Shown here one piece after another: positions 52,368 to 61,747 of a stretch of DNA of 64,000 nt (position 1 is the stretch's first letter; the number at the start of each line of letters is the position of its first letter). Position numbers and translations under genes: made by a program. Where the stretch lies: the NCBI RefSeq assembly GCF_001269655.1, contig NZ_LHVE01000015.1, positions 62,001 through 126,000 on the forward strand. The letters are read 5' to 3'. The notes beneath the pieces were generated by a model, which worked only from the letters and a program-made list of their open reading frames with translations, did no database searches and had not been told where the DNA came from. This DNA is from Pseudomonas thivervalensis. Its GTDB lineage: Bacteria > Pseudomonadota > Gammaproteobacteria > Pseudomonadales > Pseudomonadaceae.

Positions 52368-53117
52368 ATGAACACAACGTTTTCCTGCGTAGGGTGCGGT
52401 AAATGCTGCACCGGTCATCATGTTCCCCTGACGCTCGACGAAGCCAGAATGTGGGCGAATGACGGTGGCCAGGTGATTGTCCTGGTCGAGGCCTTCCTGC
52501 CCAATGGCCTCGGCCTTCCGGTGGCGCAGCGCGAACATGCCGAACGCCGTTCGGCGGTGGTCCGCAGCGGCACGAGCCAGGCGCTCGTGGCAATCACCTT
52601 CGCCGCTTATAACCCCGGCCCTTGCCATAACCTGGACGCCGAGAACCTGTGCCGCATCTACGAGCGCAGGCCTCTGGTTTGCCGCATCTACCCGATGGAA
52701 ATCAACCCGCACATCCCGCTCAATCCCGCCACCAAGGATTGCCCACCGGAATCGTGGGAAACAGGGCCGCAGTTGATCGTCGGCGGTGAACTGGTGGACC
52801 AGGAACTGGCCCGGTTGATCGAGCGTTCACGCCAGGCCGATCGTGAAGAAATCGCGATCAAGGCACGCATCTGCGTGTCGTTGGGTATCCACACGACGGC
52901 GTTGAAGGGCGACGGATTCACGGCCTACCTGCCGAACATGGCGGCGTTTGCCGCGGCTATTGATCAGGCCCGCTCGCAGCCGTTGGACCCAGAGGCTGGC
53001 GAATGGCAGTTCCATCTGTCCGGTGATGACGTTGCCAGCCAGGTAACGGCCAGTGGCGCAAGCGTGGTCACCGAGGCACCGGTCAACTACGCCTTTATTT
53101 CCCTGCGGGCCGCATAG
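52368..53117 (+). CDS. YkgJ-family cysteine-cluster protein
   Basis: 249 residues. The N-terminal SCVGCGKCC (Cys 7, 10, 13, 14) and the later GPCHNLDAENLCRIYERRPLVCRIYP (three more Cys) make the zinc- or iron-sulfur-cluster-like CxxCxxCC signature of the YkgJ/UPF0153 family. The C-terminal ~100 residues are less conserved. The function is unknown. Confidence 0.88.
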   Translation: MNTTFSCVGCGKCCTGHHVPLTLDEARMWANDGGQVIVLVEAFLPNGLGLPVAQREHAERRSAVVRSGTSQALVAITFAAYNPGPCHNLDAENLCRIYERRPLVCRIYPMEINPHIPLNPATKDCPPESWETGPQLIVGGELVDQELARLIERSRQADREEIAIKARICVSLGIHTTALKGDGFTAYLPNMAAFAAAIDQARSQPLDPEAGEWQFHLSGDDVASQVTASGASVVTEAPVNYAFISLRAA

Positions 53118-53142
53118 ATACCTGAGTGATGAAATAGACCTC

Positions 53143-53231
53143 TGTGGGAGCGAGCCTGCTCGCGATAGCGGTCTGTCAGCCAACGCTATGTAACTGATGC
53201 AATGCCATCGCGAGCAGGCTCGCTCCCACAA
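53143..53231. repeat. REP doublet
   Basis: GTGGGAGCGAGCCTGCTCGC pairs with GCGAGCAGGCTCGCTCCCAC across ~48 bases. Confidence 0.88.
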
Positions 53232-53326
53232 GGGATTTGCTGCGTTCAGTCGCTTTCCCCCCTCGCCTAACCCGCGCCAGGAATGTTAGCGTGCTTGGTA
53301 TCTTCTCCGCAGATGAGCCTTGCACG

Positions 53327-54298
53327 ATGAAAAAAACCGTCCTTGCCTTCAGCCGTATCACGCCTCCCATGATCGAACGCCTGCGCCAGGACTTCGAGGT
53401 GATCGTCCCCAACCCGTCGAACGGCGACATCAACGCGCAGTTCAACGAAGCCTTGCCTCACGTCCACGGGCTGATCGGTGTCGGTCGCAAGCTCGGCCGC
53501 GAGCCACTGCAGAACGCCACGAACCTGCAAGTGGTTTCCAGCGTGTCGGTGGGCTACGACAACTACGACCTGGCGTACTTCAATGAGCGCGGGATCATGC
53601 TGACCAACACCCCGGACGTGCTCACCGAAAGCACCGCCGATCTGGCCTTCACCCTGCTCATGAGCAGCGCCCGGCGCGTGGCCGAACTGGACGCCTGGAC
53701 CAAGGCCGGGCAATGGCAGGCGACCGTCGGCCCGCAACTGTTCGGCAGTGATGTGCACGGCAAGACCCTGGGCATCGTCGGCATGGGCAACATCGGCGCG
53801 GCCGTTGCCCGGCGTGGGCGGTTGGGGTTCAACATGCCGATCCTGTACAGCGGCAACAGCCGCAAGACCGAGCTGGAAAACCAGTTGGGCGCCCAATTCC
53901 GCGAACTGGACCAGTTGCTGGCCGAAGCCGACTTCGTCTGCCTTGTGGTGCCGTTGAGCGAGAAGACCCGCCATCTGATCGGCCAGCGTGAACTGGAGCT
54001 GATGAAGCCGAGCGCCATCCTGGTCAACATTTCCCGTGGCCCGGTGGTGGATGAGCCTGCGCTGATCGAGGCCTTGCAGAACGGCCGCATCCGCGGCGCC
54101 GGGCTGGATGTCTACGAGAAGGAGCCGTTGGCCGAGTCGCCGTTGTTCCAACTGAAAAATGCCGTGACCTTGCCACATATCGGCTCCGCCACCCATGAGA
54201 CCCGTGAGGCCATGGCCAATCTTGCTGTGGATAACTTGCGCAGTGCCTTGTTGGGCGAGCGACCGAAGAACCTGGTCAACCCCCAAGTCTGGAAATAG
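53327..54298 (+). CDS. ghrB: 2-hydroxyacid dehydrogenase, GhrB/2-ketogluconate reductase-like
   Basis: 323 residues, D-2-hydroxyacid dehydrogenase. The NAD(P) motif is GIVGMGNIGAAVARR. The catalytic residues are Arg in NISRGPVVDE, Glu in DVYEKEP and His in LPHIGSATHETR. The best family match is the GhrB/TkrA group, reducing glyoxylate, hydroxypyruvate or 2-ketogluconate. The substrate is inferred. ATG 53327 gives MKKTVLAFSRITPP. Confidence 0.88.
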   Translation: MKKTVLAFSRITPPMIERLRQDFEVIVPNPSNGDINAQFNEALPHVHGLIGVGRKLGREPLQNATNLQVVSSVSVGYDNYDLAYFNERGIMLTNTPDVLTESTADLAFTLLMSSARRVAELDAWTKAGQWQATVGPQLFGSDVHGKTLGIVGMGNIGAAVARRGRLGFNMPILYSGNSRKTELENQLGAQFRELDQLLAEADFVCLVVPLSEKTRHLIGQRELELMKPSAILVNISRGPVVDEPALIEALQNGRIRGAGLDVYEKEPLAESPLFQLKNAVTLPHIGSATHETREAMANLAVDNLRSALLGERPKNLVNPQVWK

Positions 54299-54304
54299 AA
54301 CACA

Positions 54305-54478
54305 TTGTGGCGAGGGAGCTTGCTCCCGCTGGGCTGCGTGTAGGAGCTGCCGAAGGCTGCGATCTTTTGATCTTGATCTTTCGCTCTCGATTCAATGGGC
54401 AGTGGAAAGATCGCAGCCTCGTTGCACTCGACAGCTCCTACGGGCGCAACCCAGCGGGAGCAAGCTCCCTCGCCACAG
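54305..54478. repeat. Nested REP element (two REP families), inner module inverted
   Basis: The outer GTGGCGAGGGAGC pair contains the inner GTAGGAGCTG...CAGCTCCTAC pair. Compared with 50606-50788 the inner module is in the opposite orientation: here the long spacer side GATCTTGATCTTTCGCTC comes first. Confidence 0.85.
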
Positions 54479-54498
54479 GAATCGCCAGAGGATGTGTC

Positions 54499-55401
54499 TC
54501 AGCGAGCACCCAGCGCGACGTTCGCGGCCACTGGCCGGGGCTTGCGGAACACCAGCACGTTGCCCAGCATCACCAGCACCAACCCCACCAATGCCGGCGC
54601 CGTCCACTGGTAACCCTCGACAAACGCCGAGACGTTCAACGCCACCACCGGGAACAGCACGGTGCAATATGCCGCCCGCTCCGGCCCCATGCGCCCCACC
54701 AGCGTCAGGTAGGCGGTAAAGCCGATCACCGAACCCGGAATCACCAGGTACAACAACGAGCCGATGTAACGCGTGTTCCATTCCATGTCGAACGGGATGC
54801 CTTGGAACGCACACCACACCGCCAACATCGCCGCGCCATAGGCCATGCCCCAGGCATTAGTGGTCAGCGGCTTGAGGCCGGCCTTCTGTTGCAGGCTCGA
54901 CAGCATGTTGCCCGCCGAGAAACACAACGTCCCCAGCAGCGCCAATGCCAACCCGAGCAAGGTTTGAGGGCTTGCGCGGTGACCGGCCAACTCCGGCCAG
55001 AACAACAACGCCAGCCCGAATAGCCCCAAGGCGCCGCCCAACAACACGTTACGGGCAATCCGCTGGCCGAAGAACACCCGGGCATTCAAGGCATTCCAGA
55101 GGGTGGCGGTCGAGAACACCACGGCGACCAATCCGCTGGGGATCCACTGGCTGGCGGTCAGGAAACACATGAAGTTGATGCAAAACAGGCACAGGCCCTG
55201 GGCGACGCAGATCAAGTGACCGCGCCGGTTCATCACCTGCAAGCGGCGACTGAGCAGGAGCATCGCGAACAGGATCAACGCCGCCAGGCCGAAGCGATAA
55301 ACGATCGAAACAGGGATGGCGACCACACCCAATTGCAATTTCAGGGCAATCCATGTGGTGCCCCAGATGAGCACGGTAAGCAGGTACAACGAGAGGTTCA
55401 T
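54499..55401 (-). CDS. EamA/DMT-superfamily transporter
   Basis: 300 residues with ten membrane helices in two EamA repeats (about 5-135 and 145-285). LIWGTTWIALKLQLG at the N-terminus is characteristic. Family members export amino acids or metabolites. The substrate is unknown. The AraC gene at 55538 is divergent and probably its regulator. Confidence 0.9.
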   Translation of the reverse strand: MNLSLYLLTVLIWGTTWIALKLQLGVVAIPVSIVYRFGLAALILFAMLLLSRRLQVMNRRGHLICVAQGLCLFCINFMCFLTASQWIPSGLVAVVFSTATLWNALNARVFFGQRIARNVLLGGALGLFGLALLFWPELAGHRASPQTLLGLALALLGTLCFSAGNMLSSLQQKAGLKPLTTNAWGMAYGAAMLAVWCAFQGIPFDMEWNTRYIGSLLYLVIPGSVIGFTAYLTLVGRMGPERAAYCTVLFPVVALNVSAFVEGYQWTAPALVGLVLVMLGNVLVFRKPRPVAANVALGAR

Positions 55402-55537
55402 GACGATGACTCCTGGCAATGGCCTCCAGTGTCACGCCGATGCTTGCTCGTCGCTTGCGTAAACTTGCGGTTTTTACGAGCGATGGGCTGGCAGGGGACG
55501 GCCTACGGAGTAGGATGCAAGCGTTGGAGAACCGATC

Positions 55538-56413
55538 ATGTCCACACTGCAAACCCTGCAAGTCTTTCAAGCCCTCAACAGCTCGCCGAATGCTCGTCTC
55601 GAGCACAGCGCCGAGCTCGGTGACGGCTTGGCGGCCGCTTTGTGGAGCAATCATCACGACGCCCAGGACTACGAGGGGCCGACTCACCATACGTTGTCCT
55701 GCTACATCGCCGGTGGCACCGGCACGTTTCGCCGCGAGCGGCCCGGCACCACGGGGGGCCCAGGCAAACTCTGCGTACTGCCCGCCGGCCATGAATCAGC
55801 CTGGGTCATCAACGGCGACATTCGTCTTGCCCACCTGTATTTCAGCGCTGAACAATTCGCCCTTGGCTGCATCACCCTGCTGGACCGCGAGCCCCGGCAA
55901 GTGCAACTGCACGAGGAAACGTTCCTCGACGACCCGCAACAGGCCCAGCGCTTCCACCAGTTGATCGCGCTGAACTGGGACGAACCCGGTGAACGCCTGC
56001 TGACCACCAGTCTGGCCCATGACCTGCTCAACCACTTGCTGCTCAGCCAGGTCGGCCAGCGCCAGGGCCTTCGCCTCAAGGGCGGCTTGGCTGCCCATCA
56101 GCGGCGATTGCTGGTGGACTACATCGACAGCCATCTGGCCGAAGCCATCAGCCTTGGGCAATTGGCGGCGCTGTGTGCGTTGTCCGAGTATCACTTCGCT
56201 CGGATGTTTCGCGAAAGTTTCGGACTGCCACCCCATCAATATGTACTGGCTCGGCGCTTGACCTGCGCACGGCACTTGTTGCGCAGCACTTCACGACCGT
56301 TGGGCGACGTAGCGCTGGCCTGCGGATTTGCCAGCGCCAGTCATTTCACCAACCGCTTTCGCCAAGCCTTGGGGGCGAGCCCCAGGGAATATCGACAGGC
56401 GTTCTTGGGCTAG
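55538..56413 (+). CDS. AraC-family transcriptional regulator
   Basis: 291 residues. The N-terminal cupin-like ligand domain (about 40-110: THHTLSCYIAGGTGTFRRERPG) is followed by C-terminal double helix-turn-helix LGQLAALCALSEYHFARMFRESFGLPPHQYVLARRLTCARHLL and ALACGFASASHFTNRFRQALGASPREYRQ. It is divergent from the EamA gene. Confidence 0.9.
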   Translation: MSTLQTLQVFQALNSSPNARLEHSAELGDGLAAALWSNHHDAQDYEGPTHHTLSCYIAGGTGTFRRERPGTTGGPGKLCVLPAGHESAWVINGDIRLAHLYFSAEQFALGCITLLDREPRQVQLHEETFLDDPQQAQRFHQLIALNWDEPGERLLTTSLAHDLLNHLLLSQVGQRQGLRLKGGLAAHQRRLLVDYIDSHLAEAISLGQLAALCALSEYHFARMFRESFGLPPHQYVLARRLTCARHLLRSTSRPLGDVALACGFASASHFTNRFRQALGASPREYRQAFLG

Positions 56414-56542
56414 CCGCCACCGTACCTTGACCAAATGAAACAACCAGGCACTCATCCCGATTGCCGTAGCCATCACTGCGCCCCTACAATGCGAACAATT
56501 CTTGTTCTCTAGCACAGCTCACCGCTGTCGGGATGTTCCTCG

Positions 56543-57031
56543 TTGCCGCCTGCACACACCGTCGAAGTGCTCTACAACGCCCATCACCGTTGGCTCAACG
56601 GCTGGTTGCGAAGAAAACTCGGTTGCCCCGACAGTGCCGCCGACCTGGCCCAGGACACGTTCATGCGTGTATTGACCGCGCGTGATCCGCAGCCGGTCCT
56701 GGAACCCCGTGCGTTTCTCACGACCATTGCCAAGCGCGTCTTGTCCAATCATTACCGCCGCCAAGACCTTGAGCGCGCCTACCTCGACGCCCTCGCCCAA
56801 CTGCCGGAGCAAGTAGCGCCATCGGAGGAAGAGCGGGCAATCATCCTGCAGACCCTGATGGAACTGGACCAACTGCTCGATGGGTTGCCGCGCGCGGTCA
56901 AGCAAGCGTTTCTGCTGGCCCAGGTCGACGGCCTGACCTACAACGAAATCGCCCATGAACTGGGGATCTCGCTGGCAACGGTCAAGCGTCATCTGAACAG
57001 GGCAGCGATGCGCTGCTACTTCGCCTTATGA
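56543..57031 (+). CDS. fecI: ECF sigma factor, FecI-like
   Basis: 162 residues. Region 2 is HHRWLNGWLRRKLGCPDSAADLAQDTFMRVL and region 4 is LTYNEIAHELGISLATVKRHLNRA. It is the iron-starvation sigma factor that transcribes fecA when the receptor is loaded. TTG 56543 is the best available start; a GGGA lies about 9 bases upstream and no ATG or GTG exists between it and the in-frame stop at 56510. It overlaps fecR by 4 bases (ATGA). Confidence 0.9.
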   Translation: MPPAHTVEVLYNAHHRWLNGWLRRKLGCPDSAADLAQDTFMRVLTARDPQPVLEPRAFLTTIAKRVLSNHYRRQDLERAYLDALAQLPEQVAPSEEERAIILQTLMELDQLLDGLPRAVKQAFLLAQVDGLTYNEIAHELGISLATVKRHLNRAAMRCYFAL

Positions 57032-57987
57032 CCCCACCGATGAACGGCGCGCCTGGCGTCAGCGCGCAAGTGGCCGAGCAGGCCGTGCATTGGCTTTTGG
57101 AAATGCAGCAAGGCCCACTCGATACCCGCCAGCAGCAAGCCTGGAAACAGTGGCTCGATGCTCACAGCGAACATCGCCGGGCCTGGGAACATATCCAGCG
57201 GGTCAATCAAAGGCTGCGCAGCGTGTCCCCGCCGTTGGCCCATGCGGCCCTCAATGCACCGAAGTCTGCGGCGCGGCGTCGGGCGCTGAAGATATTGCTG
57301 GTGCTTGGCGCCGGCTCAGCGTTGACCTGGGGCCTGCGTGAACGCCAATTGCTGCCGCCATTGATGGCCGACTTTCGCAGCCCGGTGGGCGAGCAGCGAC
57401 GCCTGACGCTGGATGACGGCAGTCAGTTGCAGCTCAACACCGGCAGCGCGGTAGACGTTCGCTTCGATGCTCAACGCCGCTTGATCCGCCTGCTGGAGGG
57501 AGAGCTGTTGTTGACCACCGCCCAGGACCCGAGGCCCCTGCAAGTGCTGACTGCCCATGGCCTGCTGGACAGCCGCAACGCCCGGTTCAACGTCCGCGAG
57601 TATCCGGACCATACCCAGGTGGCGGTGTTTGAAGGCCAAGTGGACATTAATAGTCGACACAGCCCGGCTCTGTTGCTGACGGCATCGCGGCAAGTGGCCC
57701 TTGGCATCAACGGCACCGGGGCCGTCACGGCGCTGGACACCAACAGTGGTGCCTGGACGGAGGGCATGCTGGTGGCCGCGCATATGCGCCTGGCAGATTT
57801 TCTCGACGAGCTCGGCCGCTACCGACGCGGCCAATTGCACTGCGACGAGGCGGTCGCCAATCTTCTGATCTCCGGAACCTATCCGCTGGACAACAGCGAA
57901 CGAATCCTCGATCTGCTGGAGGTCACCCTGCCGGTAAAAGTACGTCGCTTCACCCGCTATTGGGTCTCGGTCGAGGCGCGCGCTTGA
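57028..57987 (+). CDS. fecR: Anti-sigma/sigma regulator FecR
   Basis: 319 residues. The cytoplasmic N-terminal domain binds FecI (about 10-60: AEQAVHWLLEMQQGPLDTRQQQAWKQWLDAHSEHRRAWE). One membrane helix at about 88-104 (ILLVLGAGSALTWGL) and a periplasmic FecR domain (about 113-210) follow. The C-terminal STN-like part (PLDNSERILDLLEVTLPVKVRRF) contacts FecA. It relays the signal from loaded FecA to FecI. Confidence 0.92.
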   Translation: MTPPMNGAPGVSAQVAEQAVHWLLEMQQGPLDTRQQQAWKQWLDAHSEHRRAWEHIQRVNQRLRSVSPPLAHAALNAPKSAARRRALKILLVLGAGSALTWGLRERQLLPPLMADFRSPVGEQRRLTLDDGSQLQLNTGSAVDVRFDAQRRLIRLLEGELLLTTAQDPRPLQVLTAHGLLDSRNARFNVREYPDHTQVAVFEGQVDINSRHSPALLLTASRQVALGINGTGAVTALDTNSGAWTEGMLVAAHMRLADFLDELGRYRRGQLHCDEAVANLLISGTYPLDNSERILDLLEVTLPVKVRRFTRYWVSVEARA

Positions 57988-58098
57988 ACCATGACCGTCC
58001 GGCCTGAAAAAAAATGATCCGACAGTGAGCCGTTTTCCCCGCCTCGGGTGACAGAGAAGGAAAGCCACTTCGATACAACCTTCTCGGGATTCTCATCC

Positions 58099-60438
58099 AT
58101 GCCGCAGCAACCCACCCGTCTCACCCCGCTCGCCCGTACCTTGCGCCAATTGCTCCTGGGGGCCAGCTTGAGTTTCGCCGCACTGCCTCCCGTGCACGCG
58201 GCAGAGGCCAAGGCCTATCACATCGCGCCGTCATCATTGGAAAATGCCCTCAATCAGTTCGGACGCGAGGCCGGGGTGTTGATTTCCTTCGGCTCGCAGA
58301 CAACCGCAGGCCTGCAGAGTCGTGGCCTGGAAGGCAGCTACAGCCCGGAACAAGGGCTGAACGCGTTGCTCGAAGGCACCGGCCTGCAAGCCCAGCCCGA
58401 GGGAAACAACGCCTTCAGCCTGCAACCGACCACCAGCACCGCGCTGGACATCGGCACCACCACCGTGGTCGGTGACTGGCTCGGCGATGCAGCCCAAGCC
58501 AACGTCTTCGAACACCCCGGTGCCCGAGATGTCATCCGTCGTGAGGAATTCGAACGCCAGGGCGCGACCCAGGCCCGGGACGTGCTCAATCGCATCCCCG
58601 GCGTCAACGCACCGGAAAACAACGGCACCGGCAGCCATGACATGGCGCTGAACTTCGGTATCCGCGGGCTCAACCCACGCCTGGCCTCACGCTCCACGGT
58701 GCTGATGGACGGCATCCCGGTGCCTTTCGCACCTTACGGCCAACCGCAGCTCTCGTTCGCGCCGGTCAGCATGGGCAACATGGACGCGGTGGATGTCGTG
58801 CGTGGCGGCGGCGCGGTGCGCTATGGCCCGCAGAACGTCGGCGGCGTGGTCAACTTCGTGACGCGGGCGATTCCCGATGCCCCCACGGTAAAGGGCGGCT
58901 TCCAGACCGAGACGAGCCCGTCCTCCAGCCATGACGGCTTCAAGACCTCCTCCAATCTGCTGGCTGGCGGCACCGCCGACAACGGCCTGGGCGGCGCCCT
59001 GCTGTATTCCGGCACCCGCGGCGGCGACTGGCGCGAACACAGCGACACACAAATCGACGACCTGATCCTCAAGGGCAACTATCAGCTGGACGACGCCAAC
59101 AGTTTCAATGCCATGGCCCAGTATTACGAAGGCGAAGCCGACATGCCCGGCGGCCTGAATGTGGCCGACTACGACGCCGACCCTTACCAGTCCACCCGGC
59201 CGAACGACCGGTTCTGGGGGCGTCGCACCCTGGTCAATGTCGGCTACCGCTACCAGCAGGACCGCCGAGAATTCACCGCCAGTACGTTTTTCACCAAGAC
59301 CTTGCGCAGCGGCTACCTGGACCAGGGCTCCTTCCTGTCCCTGTCGCCTCGCGAATATTGGGTACGCGGCCTGGAAACCCGTTTCGCCCAAGGCTTCGAC
59401 CTTGGCCCGACCAGCCATGAGGTCGGCGTCGGTTACCGCTACATCAACGAGGCCGGCCATGAACTGCGTTATCGCACGCCCATCGCCAGCAACGAATTGC
59501 CGACCACGTCCAGCCGCAACGACCGGGATACCCGTGGCGGCACTGAGGCCAACGCGTTTTTCATCGATGATCGGATCGATATCGGCAAATGGACCATCAC
59601 GCCGGGCGTTCGCTACGAAATGATCGAATCGCAGCAGACCAACAACCTGACGGATGTGAAATACAAGGGTGACTACAACACCGCCTTGCCGGCATTGAAC
59701 GTGCTCTATCACCTGACCGACGAGTGGAATCTGTATGCCAATACCGAAGGTTCGTTCGGCAGCGTGCAATACAGCCAGATGCCCAACCGTGTCAGCAGCG
59801 GCGAAGTGAAACCGGAAAAAGCCCGCACCTGGGAACTGGGCACCCGCTATGACAATGGCAACCTGCGGGCGGAAATCGGCGCGTTCCTGATCAACTTTGA
59901 CAACCAGTACGAAAGTAACCAGACCAACGATTCGGTGATCGCCCGAGGCGAGACCCGCCACCAGGGCATCGAAACCAGCCTCAACTACGCCCTCGATGGC
60001 CTGAGCCCGGCGCTGGCCGGCTTCGACGTCTATGCCACGTATGCCTTCGTCGACGCCACCATTCGCGAAGACGGACCGAACAAAGGCAACCGTGTGCCAT
60101 TCTCCTCGAAGCACAAAGGCACGCTGGGCGTCGGCTACACGGACGGGCCTTGGAAGTTGAACCTGGACAGCACCTACCAGAGCGCGCAGTTTGCCGACAA
60201 CGCCAACACCCGGGCTGAAAGCGCCGACGGCAGTACTGGCAATATCCCCGGCTACATGCTGTTCAGCAGCCGCGCCGCCTATGATTTCGGCCCGCAACTG
60301 TCGGACCTGAACGTGGCGGTGGGCGTGAAGAACATCTTCAATACCCAGTACTTCACCCGTTCGTTCGATGACAACAACCGGGGCAAGTATGTCGGTGAGC
60401 CACGCACGTTGTATGTGCAAACGTCGTTGGCGTTCTGA
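58099..60438 (+). CDS. fecA: TonB-dependent ferric citrate receptor FecA with signalling domain
   Basis: 779 residues. The signal peptide ends PVHA at about 34. The N-terminal signalling (STN) domain is at 38-112 (YHIAPSSLENALNQFGREAGVLISF). The plug is at about 130-250 (VIRREEFERQGATQARDVLNRIPGVNAPENNGTGS), and a 22-strand barrel runs to the terminal aromatic LYVQTSLAF. The strings VVGDWLGDA and MALNFGIRGLNPRL are those of Pseudomonas FecA. ATG 58099 is chosen because it starts the signal peptide; an in-frame GTG 51 bases upstream lacks a ribosome site. Confidence 0.92.
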   Translation: MPQQPTRLTPLARTLRQLLLGASLSFAALPPVHAAEAKAYHIAPSSLENALNQFGREAGVLISFGSQTTAGLQSRGLEGSYSPEQGLNALLEGTGLQAQPEGNNAFSLQPTTSTALDIGTTTVVGDWLGDAAQANVFEHPGARDVIRREEFERQGATQARDVLNRIPGVNAPENNGTGSHDMALNFGIRGLNPRLASRSTVLMDGIPVPFAPYGQPQLSFAPVSMGNMDAVDVVRGGGAVRYGPQNVGGVVNFVTRAIPDAPTVKGGFQTETSPSSSHDGFKTSSNLLAGGTADNGLGGALLYSGTRGGDWREHSDTQIDDLILKGNYQLDDANSFNAMAQYYEGEADMPGGLNVADYDADPYQSTRPNDRFWGRRTLVNVGYRYQQDRREFTASTFFTKTLRSGYLDQGSFLSLSPREYWVRGLETRFAQGFDLGPTSHEVGVGYRYINEAGHELRYRTPIASNELPTTSSRNDRDTRGGTEANAFFIDDRIDIGKWTITPGVRYEMIESQQTNNLTDVKYKGDYNTALPALNVLYHLTDEWNLYANTEGSFGSVQYSQMPNRVSSGEVKPEKARTWELGTRYDNGNLRAEIGAFLINFDNQYESNQTNDSVIARGETRHQGIETSLNYALDGLSPALAGFDVYATYAFVDATIREDGPNKGNRVPFSSKHKGTLGVGYTDGPWKLNLDSTYQSAQFADNANTRAESADGSTGNIPGYMLFSSRAAYDFGPQLSDLNVAVGVKNIFNTQYFTRSFDDNNRGKYVGEPRTLYVQTSLAF

Positions 60439-60468
60439 TTCGAGGTCCCGGTGGATCACTGAAACAAG

Positions 60469-60495
60469 ACGGGCCTGCGATTGCAGGCCCGTTTT
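60469..60495. terminator. Bidirectional terminator between fecA and the HPF-like gene
   Basis: ACGGGCCTGC pairs with GCAGGCCCGT around a GATT loop, then TTTT. The two genes converge on it. Confidence 0.85.
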
Positions 60496-60520
60496 CGGTG
60501 AGTCGTTTAAGTGATCGAGT

Positions 60521-60931
60521 TTAGCCGTTGAGTGCGGCCCGTTCGTTCTCCAGGAACTCTTCTTCCAGCATGGCATCAGCCAGGGCAATCGAGTCGGTCG
60601 GGCCTTTGGTGGCGGCGCGCTTGCCGCGTAGTTTGCCGAACAAATGCTCCAGGGCACTTTCAAGTTTGGTGGCGGCGCCTTCGATCGCCAGTTCCAGCGA
60701 GTCGGCCTTGTGGGTCACGGAAATTGGCTGGTGGCCCTTTGGCCGTGCTTCAAGCTGGCAACGCAGGTCATGGGGACCGGGCTTGTCGCCGTTCTCGTCC
60801 CGCAAATGAACCTCGACCCGTGTCAGGTCCTCTTCATAACGTTCGAGCGTGCTTTCGATGGTAGTACGTACCCACTCCTCCAGTCGGATGCTGCTTTGAA
60901 TATGGTTATCGCTGTTGACTTGGATTTGCAT
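60521..60931 (-). CDS. HPF/RaiA-family ribosome-associated protein
   Basis: 136 residues. The S30AE/sigma-54-modulation fold is at about 1-110: MQIQVNSDNHIQSSIRLEEWVRTTIESTLERYEEDLTRVEVHLRDENG, and later AIEGAATKLESALEHLFGKLRGKR. Members bind the 30S decoding region and help hibernation. The C-terminal tail (EEEFLENERAALNG) is acidic. It is not next to rpoN, so it is an extra paralogue rather than hpf proper. Confidence 0.85.
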   Translation of the reverse strand: MQIQVNSDNHIQSSIRLEEWVRTTIESTLERYEEDLTRVEVHLRDENGDKPGPHDLRCQLEARPKGHQPISVTHKADSLELAIEGAATKLESALEHLFGKLRGKRAATKGPTDSIALADAMLEEEFLENERAALNG

Positions 60932-61429
60932 AGTTCATCCCTTATTTCAGCTAGCTCGCCGGGGGCCGTCGACGTTAGCGCAGCGGCCCCTTGAATACAG
61001 AGTCGGGCTGGCGGAAGAACAATTCAAGCCCTAAAAAAAGATAAATATTCATACGCAAATAAAGCCAGACAACGGGCAAAAGCGCTGTTAATGTCGGGAG
61101 TTGCCCCGCCCTGCTCCCCCTGCGCAAATCGCCTCCCTTCCTGCACCGTCGACGAACATCCGCACGTTATTGCCCCGAAACGGGCAGCCGCATTCCAGAG
61201 CGTTCAGCGCTTGGGCGCCGGGATCATTGTCCGACGTTTTTTCCGGCATGCCCCTTGCTAACTTCCCGTAGGAGCTGCCGCAGGCTGCAATCTTTTGATT
61301 GGTGAGGCCTGCCTGGTCCAGGAATCTTGAGCTGAACACGATCATGGAATGGCCGATGGTCCGGTGTTGCGAACTAATCCCGATCACGGCCGGTCAACAA
61401 CTGCACGTTCAATCAGGCGGTGACGCATC
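60932..61429. other. Non-coding region between the HPF-like and DUF3509 genes
   Basis: About 500 bases. 61029-61070 is strikingly AT-rich and probably holds the HPF-like promoter on the minus strand. A lone inner-type REP fragment (GTAGGAGCTGCCGCAGGCTG) is at about 61268. No supported gene. Confidence 0.5.
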
Positions 61430-61747
61430 ATGGACAACCCTTTTCAGATCATTACCGACGCCTTTGCGCCGCATTATCAGATCAACCTGAGTATTCAGGG
61501 CCTGGATGGCAGCATCATGCTGACCCTGTCCAAGAGCGGACGCATCGTCGCCAAACGCATGATCAGCGCCCAGCAGCGCAACGACCCGGAGCGGCTCAAG
61601 CGCCTGGTGCAGAGCATTCAGTTCGGGATCGCCATCGAACAGGGCCACAGCGCCGTGGCCATCCTCGAAGCCATGACCGGCGGTGACAACATCAAGCTGC
61701 CACCACCACACGCACAGGGGACAGCGCCCTCGGCCGCCGGGATCTAG
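61430..61747 (+). CDS. DUF3509 protein
   Basis: 105 residues. It has QIITDAFAPHYQINLSIQGLDGSIMLTLSKSGRIVAKRMIS and the LVQSIQFGIAIEQGHSAVAILEAMTG core of the Pseudomonas DUF3509 family. There is no membrane segment. The role is unknown. The stop overlaps the psiE stop by 4 bases, tail to tail. Confidence 0.86.
   Translation: MDNPFQIITDAFAPHYQINLSIQGLDGSIMLTLSKSGRIVAKRMISAQQRNDPERLKRLVQSIQFGIAIEQGHSAVAILEAMTGGDNIKLPPPHAQGTAPSAAGI

Noticed and set aside
58687..60663. Minus-strand open frame of 658 codons opposite fecA
   Set aside because: Antisense to the TonB receptor; composition is that of a shadow frame.
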